Below the pieces are notes generated by a model. The model worked only from the letters and a program-made list of their open reading frames with translations. It made no database searches and had not been told where the DNA came from. From CAZLBV01 sp964557845 (GTDB lineage: Bacteria > Acidobacteriota > Aminicenantia > Aminicenantales > Aminicenantaceae), in assembly GCA_964557845.1 (NCBI GenBank), contig CAZLBV010000154.1, positions 1-20,345 of the forward strand: a stretch of DNA of 20,345 bases, written 5' to 3'. This document shows positions 1-6,677 of the stretch, piece by piece (the first letter of the stretch is position 1; each line of letters begins with the position of its first letter). Position numbers and translations under genes: made by a program.

Positions 1-296
1 ATCAAACTTCAAAGGATATAGAAAACCAGATAAGAGCTTTTGATCCCTGGCCTTCATCTTATACCTTTATAAGTGACATAAGGCTTAAGATCCTGGAAGG
101 GGAAAATAAATGTGGAGTTGTTCAACATTGTAAACCCGGACAGATCCTTTCAATCAGTAGAAAAGGAATAGCAGTCTGCTGTAAAGATAATAGCATTTTT
201 CTTATAAAAAAACTTCAACCGGAAAACAAATCGCCCATGGAAGCTTTTGCTTTTTCCCACGGAGTTCGCCTTGAAGTCGGCGATTTCTTTACATAA
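1..296 (+). CDS. fmt: Methionyl-tRNA formyltransferase, C-terminal fragment (5' end outside window)
   Basis: The reading frame opens at base 3 and runs without a stop to TAA at 294-296, giving the last 97 or so residues of a protein. The fragment reads I-x-N-x-I-R-A-F-D-P-W-P-S-S-Y-T near its start, then LKI, KPGQI, a glycine-rich turn, KLQPENKSPMEAFAF and HGVRLEVGD near its end. This is the typical C-terminal OB-fold domain of Fmt, which binds the initiator tRNA acceptor arm; the catalytic N-terminal domain lies upstream of base 1. Fmt formylates Met-tRNAfMet for translation initiation in the cytoplasm. The family is usually a little over 300 residues, so about two thirds of the gene is missing, through the window edge rather than decay. 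The stop lies 27 bases before the left arm of an inverted repeat. Assignment rests on the motif pattern only. Confidence 0.85.
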   Translation, partial: QTSKDIENQIRAFDPWPSSYTFISDIRLKILEGENKCGVVQHCKPGQILSISRKGIAVCCKDNSIFLIKKLQPENKSPMEAFAFSHGVRLEVGDFFT

Positions 297-322
297 ATTG
301 CACTCGCCACGAATAAACGATG

Positions 323-575
323 TTACCTGGATCATCAGCGGCCCGAGGTTAGTGCAAACACAAGCTGCCCTGAATGTAGCTGTATAAGTCATACCGCGAA
401 TTCAGGGCAGTGAAGTGTTTGTGCTGAGATCGGGTCGCCCCAAAGGGGTAAGAGAGGCCTATGATTGATAATTCCAAGTTGATGGATGAATAAGGTAATC
501 AGATAGTAACTTAAATTCTATCACTAAAATTATTCAAAATATGGAGTCGGCCTATTTTACTGATGATCCAGGTAA
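323..575. repeat. 16-bp perfect inverted repeat bracketing the intergenic hairpin element
   Basis: TTACCTGGATCATCAG at 323-338 is perfectly complementary in inverse to CTGATGATCCAGGTAA at 560-575. The arms enclose 221 bases holding the long hairpin (338-438) and about 120 further bases. The right arm ends four bases before the M23 peptidase stop codon (580-582, minus strand), and the left arm begins 27 bases after the fmt stop. GGCCTAT occurs twice in the enclosed part (456-462 and 549-555). The arms could be ends of a small non-autonomous mobile element or a distal stem of a larger fold. No coding frame is evident inside. Confidence 0.7.
338..438. repeat. Long imperfect hairpin element, copy 1, with conserved 22-base loop
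   Basis: These 101 bases fold on themselves almost completely. The outer stem pairs 338-346 with 430-438, the middle stem pairs 349-361 with 415-427 (with G-T wobbles), and the inner perfect 10-bp stem is CTGCCCTGAA (365-374) with TTCAGGGCAG (401-410). Small internal loops separate them. The apical loop holds a 22-base core at 378-399 beginning AGCTGTATA and ending ATACCGCGA, with AGTC between. Within it GTAT and ATAC can form a further short hairpin. The same core, 20 of 22 bases identical, is the loop of the element at 20155-20286, where the stems are unrelated in sequence. Directly after the hairpin, CCCC-AAA-GGGG (438-448) can form a small GC hairpin. It lies between the converging 3' ends of fmt and the M23 gene, so it may terminate or protect transcripts from both sides. 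Strand and function are unknown. Confidence 0.8.
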
Positions 576-579
576 AAGT

Positions 580-1476
580 TTACCAGTTCAAAATATAGTA
601 GTATGGATTAAGCCTCTTATCCCCTTTCCGTACTTCATAATGTACATGAGGACCCCTTGATCTTCCGGTAGATCCTACTAAACCGATAATATCACCTCTT
701 TTTACTCTTTGTCCTGGTTTCACCAAAAATTTACTTAAATGGCAGTATACGGTGGTATAACCGGTATGTTTATGACTGATTTTGATGGTATTTCCCCCAG
801 CATGATCATAGTTTGTGCTTAAAACCACTCCATCCGCTGTAGCAACTATCGGATTACCTGACTGGGTTACAATATCAACCCCGGCATGAAAGGCTCTTTC
901 TCCGGTAAAAGGATCTTTTCTATAACCGAAAGCAGAAGTTAACCATCCTTGTACCGGCATAATACTGGGAGTTTGGGCTAATTCAATGGTCTGATCTTCA
1001 AAAAATGAGGTTAACTTAATGAGATTGTTTTCAATCCCATCTGCATGTTTATTCATGCTTTCCAGCTGCTTTAAATTCTCATCAAGTATTGGATTGGAAG
1101 GTATGATTTCCTGCGCCTCTTCAGGTCCCCCAACCCCTGGTTCTTCTGTCATTAACTGATCGGATCTAAGTCCTGCCATTATATTTATTTTTCTGGCATA
1201 TTTTTCAAATTCATTTATCTTGGACTGCAGGTTATCCATGGAAACTTTGTACTGCTGAAGAGTTTGTGACTGACTGGAATTTTCGGTCTGGAGTTTTCTA
1301 TATTTATTGCGGATCCCCCTCATCATAAAATAATCCCCAAGTAAGAAAACCAACAGAACAAGAGCTACTCCACATATACCCAACAGCACTCTTAAAGATT
1401 TTAAAGTTAAAGAATAATTGCGCTGTCTTCCTCCCTTATGAGGGACAATGATAACAGATATAGATTTATTTCTCAT
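580..1476 (-). CDS. Membrane-anchored M23 family peptidase (LytM-type murein hydrolase)
   Basis: A 298-residue protein expected in the cell envelope, acting on peptidoglycan cross-links. A short cytoplasmic N-terminus (VIIVPHKGG) leads to one membrane segment at about residues 28-50. A predicted coiled coil follows at about 55-95, then a linker, then the M23 domain from about 175 to the end. Zinc-site residues are all present: H197 and D201 in HAGVD, and H277/H279 in HVHYEV, with H246 in YCHLS as the other expected active-site histidine. So the enzyme looks active rather than a degenerate EnvC/NlpD-like regulator. The N-terminal layout matches periplasm-facing M23 proteins that begin with a VPH motif. 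The start is the ATG at 1476; a weak purine stretch precedes it. It lies 75 bases after the B12-binding gene on the same strand. Its stop is four bases from the right arm of the intergenic inverted repeat. The exact substrate bond is not readable from sequence. Confidence 0.88.
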   Translation of the reverse strand: MRNKSISVIIVPHKGGRQRNYSLTLKSLRVLLGICGVALVLLVFLLGDYFMMRGIRNKYRKLQTENSSQSQTLQQYKVSMDNLQSKINEFEKYARKINIMAGLRSDQLMTEEPGVGGPEEAQEIIPSNPILDENLKQLESMNKHADGIENNLIKLTSFFEDQTIELAQTPSIMPVQGWLTSAFGYRKDPFTGERAFHAGVDIVTQSGNPIVATADGVVLSTNYDHAGGNTIKISHKHTGYTTVYCHLSKFLVKPGQRVKRGDIIGLVGSTGRSRGPHVHYEVRKGDKRLNPYYYILNW

Positions 1477-1551
1477 TGAAGTTTCTCATGTTTATGATAT
1501 TTATACAAATCGTTATGTCAAGCGAATTTATGCATTTTATTTCTGAACGGT

Positions 1552-1962
1552 TCATGATTGATTTTTGATCCATTCTATGATCTCACTGGTTAATGATCCG
1601 GGTCTAAATACTTCTGCAACCCCTTGCTGCTTTAATTTGAGGATATCCTTTTCAGGAATAATCCCTCCAACCAATACTTTTATATCCGAAGCTTTGGCTT
1701 CGCTTAAAAGCTGCATTAATTTAGTTATTAAAACATTATGGGCACCGGAGAGGATACTTATTCCAATATAGTTTACATCCTCCTGAATGGCAGTATTAAC
1801 GATCTCTTCCGGCGTTCTTCTCAATCCTGTATAGATGACTTCGAATCCGGCATCACGCAAGGCCCTGCTGACAACTTTAACCCCCCGGTCATGTCCATCC
1901 AAACCTACTTTCGCCATTAATATCCGTATTTTTCTTTTATCTACAGGAATAAATTCACTCAT
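1552..1962 (-). CDS. mcmA2: Cobalamin-binding (small/C-terminal) subunit of methylmalonyl-CoA mutase type
   Basis: A single B12-binding domain of about 136 residues. With numbering from the upstream GTG, it carries the DGHDRG motif at 24-29, whose histidine (H26) is the expected lower axial ligand of cobalt. It also has SGAH at 74-77 and VGGIIP at 100-105, the other conserved cobalamin-contact loops. Stand-alone domains of this type pair with a separate catalytic large subunit to isomerise methylmalonyl-CoA and succinyl-CoA; related subunits serve isobutyryl-CoA and ethylmalonyl-CoA mutases. No large subunit is in the window, so the acyl substrate is inferred from neighbours (AcnB upstream, SucCD and Mdh on the other strand). 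The start is uncertain: ATG at 1962 or an in-frame GTG at 1968, neither with a strong ribosome binding site. It lies about 130 bases downstream of acnB on the same strand. Confidence 0.85.
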   Translation of the reverse strand: MSEFIPVDKRKIRILMAKVGLDGHDRGVKVVSRALRDAGFEVIYTGLRRTPEEIVNTAIQEDVNYIGISILSGAHNVLITKLMQLLSEAKASDIKVLVGGIIPEKDILKLKQQGVAEVFRPGSLTSEIIEWIKNQS

Positions 1963-2100
1963 TATCACTTTATATGTACAGATCTTGGATCAGAATAATC
2001 AATAAAATAACAAAACAGGGCAAGAAAATCAAACGAATATAACATAAAAAGTATGATTACAACCTTATTAATCGATCATTACCATCGGTATTTTTTATGG

Positions 2101-4641
2101 TTAATAATCAAGCTTAAGGTTTTCCATCTTATCGAATTGCAGATATTGATAGATCTCTCTGACATTGGGAAGTATTTTCTTTTCATAGATCCTGAAATAC
2201 TCCTCCGGGGAAGGAAGTTCCCCTTTCAGAGCAGTGATTGCCGCCAATTCAGCTGATCCCAAATAAACCCGGGCCTTATCTCCCATTCTATTATCAAAAT
2301 TCCGGGTTGAGGTAGAAACAACTGTTGCTTTGGGCCGGACTCTTGCTTGGTTTCCCATACACAATGAACAACCCGGAATTTCTGTACGTGCACCCACTGA
2401 AGAGTAAATTGAATAATATCCTTCCCTGATCAGTTGGGCCCTGTCCATTTTTGTCGGCGGCGTCACCCATATTCGAGTTTTTAAATATTCTTCATTCTCA
2501 AAAACTTTAGCAGCCGCACGAAAATGACCAATATTAGTCATACATGAACCGATAAAGACTTCATCCACTTTATCTCCCGCGATTTCTGAGAGAAGTTTGA
2601 CATCATCAGGATCGTTGGGGCAGGCTAAAATCGGCTCTTTGATCTCTGCCAGATCGATCTCTAATACTGCCACGAATTCTGCCTTTGCATCCCGCTCGAG
2701 AAGTCTGGGATTTTTTATCCATTCTTGACAGGCCTCTATTCTTCTCTGCAACGTATCTCTGTCCTGATAGCCATCTTCAATCAGCTTTTTCATCAGAGCG
2801 ACATTGCTTTCAAGGAAGGATCTTACACTATTTATACTTAAGGCTATAGTGGCTCCGGCTGCAGATCTTTCAGCAGAAGCATCGGTAAGCTCGAAAGCCT
2901 GCTCAACGGTTAAATTTGGCAGCCCTTCCATTTCTAAAATCCTTCCATTAAAAACATTTTTCTTTCCTTCTTTGGCCACGGTTAATAATCCCTGCTGAAT
3001 GGCAAAATAAGGTATAGAATTAACGGCATCCCTTAAAGTAATTCCTGGATTTAACTCTCCTTTAAATTTAACCAAAACTGATTCAGGCATATCAAGAGGC
3101 ATAAATCCCAAAGCCCCTGCAAAGGCAACTAAACCTGAACCAGCAGGAAAACTTAGACCTAGAGGAAATCTGGTGTGTGAATCCCCTCCGGTTCCAAGAG
3201 TATCGGGAAGTATCAAACGGTTGATCCAAGAGTGAATAACGCCATCACCCGGTTTTAAGGCTATCCCCTTTCGTTTGACTATGAAATCAGCCAGGGAACT
3301 ATGCATGCTCACATCAGCCTTTTTAGGATAGGCAGCAGTATGACAAAAAGACTGCATAAACAAATCGGTTTGAAATTCTAAACAAGCCAATTCTTTCAGT
3401 TCGTCAGCTGTCATCGGCCCGGTAGTATCCTGTGATCCTACGGTAGTCATTTTAGGCTCACATGCGGTTCCGGGCAAAACACCGGGTAAACCGCAGGCTT
3501 TTCCTACGACTTTTTGGGCGAGAGAATAGTTTTGTTCCTTTTTCGGTACTGGATTTTTTTGCGGGATAAAAAAATCTGCTGGAGATAATCCCATCACTGT
3601 TCGTGCTTTTGAGGTAAGAGAGCGGCCAATTATCAAAAATAAACGGCCTCCTGCCCTGAATTCATCCTTTAAGGTTTCGGGTTTTATTTCGAATTGGGTT
3701 AATTCGGTTCCCCCATCATCAAATATTACACCTTCTTTTGTGTTTATACTAATATCCTGGCCGGATTTTATACTACTAACATCGCACATGATCGGCAGGC
3801 CGCCAGAATCCTCTACAGTATTGAAAAAAATCGGAGCGATCAATCCTCCCAGAACCACACCTCCCCTTCTTTTATTCGGAACAAAAGGAATGTCCTCTCC
3901 AATGTGCCACAGCAAAGAATTAGTGGCTGATTTCCTTGAGGAGCCGGTTCCGACAACATCTCCCACAAAAACTACTTTTTTCCCTTCTTCCCGGTATCTA
4001 TGGATGGTATCGATTCCTCCTGGAAACCTTGTTTCTCCCATTGAAAGAGCGTGAAAGGGAATATCGGGACGGCTCCAAGCATGTTTAGCGGGAGAGAGGT
4101 CATCTGTATTTATCTCACCCTCTACTTTATATACCCTGCATTTGATCTCACCAGGAAGTTCAGAGCGATCGAGGAACCAATCTCCTTCTGCCCATGATTT
4201 CAAGACTTTCTCAGCAAAAGAGTTATTTTTGGCTAAATCCACAATTGTGTCAAAAGCTTTATATACCAGAATGGTACTCTTAAGCGCCTCGGCAGCTTCA
4301 TTCGATAGATCGCTCCCTTGCAGCAGCTTAATAAGCGGGCCTACATTGTATCCCCCTAACATGGTGCCTAATAAAAAGACAGATTGTTCTCTCGTTACTA
4401 TCTCCGATGTTCTTCTTCCCTGTGCAATCTCTTCCAACCAGTCTGCCTTAACAGCAGCGGCGGGATCTACCCCGGGTGATACCCGGTTTTTTAATAGGTC
4501 AAAATATTTTCGGCCCTCATCATTGTTAGATAAGGTTTCCAGCAGCCGACAAACTTCTCTGGTTTGTTCTGGATTTAAAGGTAAAGGAGGTATGCCAATA
4601 CTCCTTCTTTCAGCTTCATGTTTAAAATACTCATCCAACAT
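2101..4641 (-). CDS. acnB: Aconitate hydratase B (bifunctional aconitase / 2-methylisocitrate dehydratase type)
   Basis: An 846-residue protein that follows E. coli AcnB (865 residues) nearly end to end. It has an N-terminal HEAT-like domain (about 1-160), the swivel domain with TNTDDLSPA and VGTGSSRKSATNS, then the catalytic domains with SQDTTGPMT, QSFCHTAAYPK and GTGGDSHTRFP. The three [4Fe-4S] ligands are C700 in GSCMTN and C758/C761 in GCSLC. It interconverts citrate and isocitrate through cis-aconitate in the cytoplasm; family members can also hydrate 2-methyl-cis-aconitate in propionate breakdown. The ATG at 4641 is preceded by GGAG (4650-4653) at eight bases. A good sigma70-like promoter lies just upstream (4677-4705). 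It is divergent from mdh and may lead a transcript with the B12-binding and M23 genes. Confidence 0.95.
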   Translation of the reverse strand: MLDEYFKHEAERRSIGIPPLPLNPEQTREVCRLLETLSNNDEGRKYFDLLKNRVSPGVDPAAAVKADWLEEIAQGRRTSEIVTREQSVFLLGTMLGGYNVGPLIKLLQGSDLSNEAAEALKSTILVYKAFDTIVDLAKNNSFAEKVLKSWAEGDWFLDRSELPGEIKCRVYKVEGEINTDDLSPAKHAWSRPDIPFHALSMGETRFPGGIDTIHRYREEGKKVVFVGDVVGTGSSRKSATNSLLWHIGEDIPFVPNKRRGGVVLGGLIAPIFFNTVEDSGGLPIMCDVSSIKSGQDISINTKEGVIFDDGGTELTQFEIKPETLKDEFRAGGRLFLIIGRSLTSKARTVMGLSPADFFIPQKNPVPKKEQNYSLAQKVVGKACGLPGVLPGTACEPKMTTVGSQDTTGPMTADELKELACLEFQTDLFMQSFCHTAAYPKKADVSMHSSLADFIVKRKGIALKPGDGVIHSWINRLILPDTLGTGGDSHTRFPLGLSFPAGSGLVAFAGALGFMPLDMPESVLVKFKGELNPGITLRDAVNSIPYFAIQQGLLTVAKEGKKNVFNGRILEMEGLPNLTVEQAFELTDASAERSAAGATIALSINSVRSFLESNVALMKKLIEDGYQDRDTLQRRIEACQEWIKNPRLLERDAKAEFVAVLEIDLAEIKEPILACPNDPDDVKLLSEIAGDKVDEVFIGSCMTNIGHFRAAAKVFENEEYLKTRIWVTPPTKMDRAQLIREGYYSIYSSVGARTEIPGCSLCMGNQARVRPKATVVSTSTRNFDNRMGDKARVYLGSAELAAITALKGELPSPEEYFRIYEKKILPNVREIYQYLQFDKMENLKLDY

Positions 4642-4676
4642 TTAACTAACTCCATATTATGAAAATTATATTCTGG

Positions 4677-4705
4677 ATGATATAACACAGAGAACAAAAG
4701 TGCAA
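4677..4705 (-). promoter_or_regulatory. Putative sigma70-type promoter of acnB
   Basis: On the minus strand, TTGCAC (4700-4705) and TATCAT (4677-4682) are separated by exactly 17 bases. Transcription would begin about 30 bases upstream of the acnB ATG. This rests on consensus similarity alone. Confidence 0.5.
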
Positions 4706-4960
4706 TTCAGAAGTTCCCCTTTTTTTGGTTGATTATACAATTATTTCATCTATAGAAAGGTAATCTGTTGATTTTACCAGCAAAAAATATTAATATTTTT
4801 TATCTAAATTAAAAGATCGGAATTTCGAGTGTGGTTCTGGCTGATATTGTGATAAACAAAGAATGAGCTAATAGGATTTTTGAAGGACAATTGTTATGGG
4901 TTAGAAGTTGAACTGGTACTGAAGAATGAATGGAAAAGAAGACTAAATAGTAATAAATAT

Positions 4961-4989
4961 TTGTAAAAAAACTGGAAATCAGATATATT
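4961..4989 (+). promoter_or_regulatory. Putative sigma70-type promoter of the mdh operon
   Basis: TTGTAA (4961-4966) and TATATT (4984-4989) lie 17 bases apart. They would give a leader of roughly 35 bases before the mdh ATG, which has a perfect AGGAGG site at 5019-5024. The background is AT-rich, so chance similarity is possible. Confidence 0.45.
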
Positions 4990-5031
4990 TCGGTCTTCAT
5001 AAAATCTTAATATTTTTTAGGAGGAATAATA

Positions 5032-5961
5032 ATGAACAAAAAAGTATCAGTCATAGGCGCCGGACATGTGGGTGAGGTCACAGCTTTTAAGATCGCAGAA
5101 AAAGAATTAGTCGAAGAAGTAGTTCTCTTGGATATTATCGAAGATATGCCCATAGGCAAAGGATTAGATATGCGGGAAGGAGGACCTGTCGGAAAATATG
5201 ACAGCAAAATCATAGGTTCCAATTCTTATGAAGATACGGCTGATTCTGACATCGTGGTAATAACCGCCGGAAAACCAAGGACACCGGGAATGAGCAGAGA
5301 TGACCTGGTTGATGCTAATTTTAATATTGTAAAACCAGTCACAGAAAATGTGGTTAAATACTCGCCTAACGCGATTTTAATAGTTGTTTCGAATCCACTT
5401 GACGCGATGACATACACTGCCTTTAAGATCAGCGGTTTTCCTAAAAACCGAGTCATGGGAATGGCTGGGATTTTGGATACCACTCGCTATAAAACATTTA
5501 TATCCATGGAAACCAATATTTCGGTTGAAAGTATACAGGCACTGGTACTGGGAGGACACGGAGATACTATGGTTCCCATTGTTCGTTACACAACCATTTC
5601 TGGAATTCCGGTTACCAATTTTATTCCTCAAGACCGCCTGGATGCTATTGTGGCAAGAACAGCCAATGGCGGGGGCGAGATCGTTAAGTATCTTAAGACT
5701 GGAAGTGCCTATTACGCCCCTTCTTTGGCAATCACAGAAATGGTTGAATCTATCATTAAAAACAAAAATAAGATCCTTCCCTGTACTGCTTATCTTGAAG
5801 GTGAATACGGGATCAAAGGCATTTACTTTGGCGTTCCGGTTAAACTGGGTTCTAATGGAATTGAAGATATCATTGAGATCGATCTCACAGACAGTGAAAA
5901 AGAAGCCATTAAGAGTTCTGAAGCAGCGGTCCGCTCTGTCATTGATATACTGAAGTTTTAA
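5032..5961 (+). CDS. mdh: NAD-dependent malate dehydrogenase (LDH-like type)
   Basis: A 309-residue cytoplasmic enzyme that interconverts malate and oxaloacetate with NAD(H). The N-terminal Rossmann fold has GAGHVG at 9-14 and an acidic residue, D34, ending the second strand, which favours NAD over NADP. Substrate-binding arginines fit R83 and R89 in KPRTPGMSR on the mobile loop and R152 in DTTRYK. The catalytic pair is D149 and H176 (GGHGD). The arginine-rich KPR loop, in place of the QKPG loop of lactate dehydrogenases, supports malate as substrate. Length matches the family. The start is firm: AGGAGG lies seven bases before the ATG. It is the first gene after the acnB-mdh divergent region, and only three bases separate it from the fumarase beta gene, so the two are probably co-transcribed. 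Confidence 0.95.
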   Translation: MNKKVSVIGAGHVGEVTAFKIAEKELVEEVVLLDIIEDMPIGKGLDMREGGPVGKYDSKIIGSNSYEDTADSDIVVITAGKPRTPGMSRDDLVDANFNIVKPVTENVVKYSPNAILIVVSNPLDAMTYTAFKISGFPKNRVMGMAGILDTTRYKTFISMETNISVESIQALVLGGHGDTMVPIVRYTTISGIPVTNFIPQDRLDAIVARTANGGGEIVKYLKTGSAYYAPSLAITEMVESIIKNKNKILPCTAYLEGEYGIKGIYFGVPVKLGSNGIEDIIEIDLTDSEKEAIKSSEAAVRSVIDILKF

Positions 5962-5964
5962 GCC

Positions 5965-6522
5965 ATGGCTGAATATCATATTGAAACTCCGGTATCGGAT
6001 GATCTGATCGAAAAACTTCATGCCGGTGATACGCTTTTCATCACAGGATATCTTTTTACGGGTCGAGATTCCGCACATAAAAAACTGATCGATCTGGTAA
6101 GTGAAGGAAAAGACCTGCCTATCGATGTTAAAGGACATTTCATCTATTATGTTGGCCCTACTCCTGCCAGGCCCGGAAAACCAATTGGTTCCGCAGGTCC
6201 AACCACTAGTTACAGAATGGATTCATATGCTCCAACACTTCATAAACTCGGGCTAAAAGGAACTATAGGAAAAGGCGAGAGAAGTGAAGAGGTTAAGGAA
6301 TCATTAAAAAAATTCAAGGGAGTTTACTGTGCTGCGGTAGGAGGAGCTGGAGCCTTGATATCAAAAAGCATTGAAAAAGCAGAGGTTATCGCCTATCCAG
6401 AACTGGGACCTGAAGCTATCCGCCGAATAAAGGTGAAAGATTTTCCGTGCATAGTGATCAATGACATGTATGGCGGTGACCTTTATGAAGAAGGGAAAAA
6501 AGATTATCAGATCCCCGAATGA
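5965..6522 (+). CDS. fumB: Class I fumarate hydratase, beta subunit (C-terminal domain)
   Basis: A 185-residue protein with the features of the swivelling beta subunit of iron-sulfur fumarases: GRDSAH at 33-38, YYVGPTPARPGKPIGSAGPT leading into TSYRMD (to residue 86), GKG at 102-104, GGAGAL at 126-131 and AYPELGPEAI at 143-152. Together with an alpha subunit carrying the [4Fe-4S] cluster it hydrates fumarate to malate. Closely related proteins are beta subunits of L-tartrate dehydratase, which motifs alone do not exclude, but the three-base spacing after mdh favours fumarase. The symbol follows the two-subunit naming and does not mean E. coli FumB. No alpha subunit is adjacent. A putative terminator follows at 6593-6630. 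Confidence 0.88.
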   Translation: MAEYHIETPVSDDLIEKLHAGDTLFITGYLFTGRDSAHKKLIDLVSEGKDLPIDVKGHFIYYVGPTPARPGKPIGSAGPTTSYRMDSYAPTLHKLGLKGTIGKGERSEEVKESLKKFKGVYCAAVGGAGALISKSIEKAEVIAYPELGPEAIRRIKVKDFPCIVINDMYGGDLYEEGKKDYQIPE

Positions 6523-6592
6523 CAGAATGCGGAAATAGGATCAAACGGTTATAGATATTTAAGATCTGCAGCCGTTCCAGGTGATAAAAGAC

Positions 6593-6630
6593 GGATTCAC
6601 GGATAGCATGAATCCAATATTTTTTCTTTT
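6593..6630 (+). terminator. Putative intrinsic terminator after the mdh-fumarase pair
   Basis: GGATTCA (6593-6599) pairs with TGAATCC (6609-6615) across a nine-base loop, and a T-rich run follows at 6619-6630. The 7-bp stem is fairly AT-rich, so termination may be partial. It lies 70 bases after the fumarase stop and about 50 bases before sucC. Confidence 0.55.
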
Positions 6631-6677
6631 AACTACCGGGATTACTGTAGAGACAAATTTTTTAAGGAAAGAGCACC

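Larger units (their letters stand above)
4642..5031. other. Divergent intergenic region between acnB and mdh
   Basis: This stretch of 390 very AT-rich bases has no convincing gene. It holds outward-facing promoter candidates for acnB (4677-4705) and mdh (4961-4989). A second TATAAT-like hexamer lies on the minus strand at 4732-4737 without a good partner. A perfect 20-bp palindrome of only A and T spans 4782-4801. A shared regulator could bind between the promoters, but I see no recognisable operator. Confidence 0.5.

Noticed and set aside
338..438. Integron attC site as explanation for the long hairpin.
   Set aside because: The element follows a stop codon region and folds like attC, but I find no R'/R'' core (GTTRRRY and its partner) at the ends, no cassette array and no integrase.
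2084..2100. ACC-ATC-GGT mini-hairpin followed by T's near the acnB 3' end on the plus strand.
   Set aside because: The T-run is on the strand opposite to acnB transcription, and the stem is only four to five pairs.
4809..5000. 63-codon minus-strand frame in the acnB-mdh spacer.
   Set aside because: Low-complexity hydrophobic composition typical of AT-rich DNA, no ribosome binding site, and it crosses the mdh promoter region.
5377..6138. 253-codon minus-strand frame opposite mdh and the fumarase gene.
   Set aside because: It is a shadow of strongly conserved plus-strand genes, and its translation shows no family motifs.
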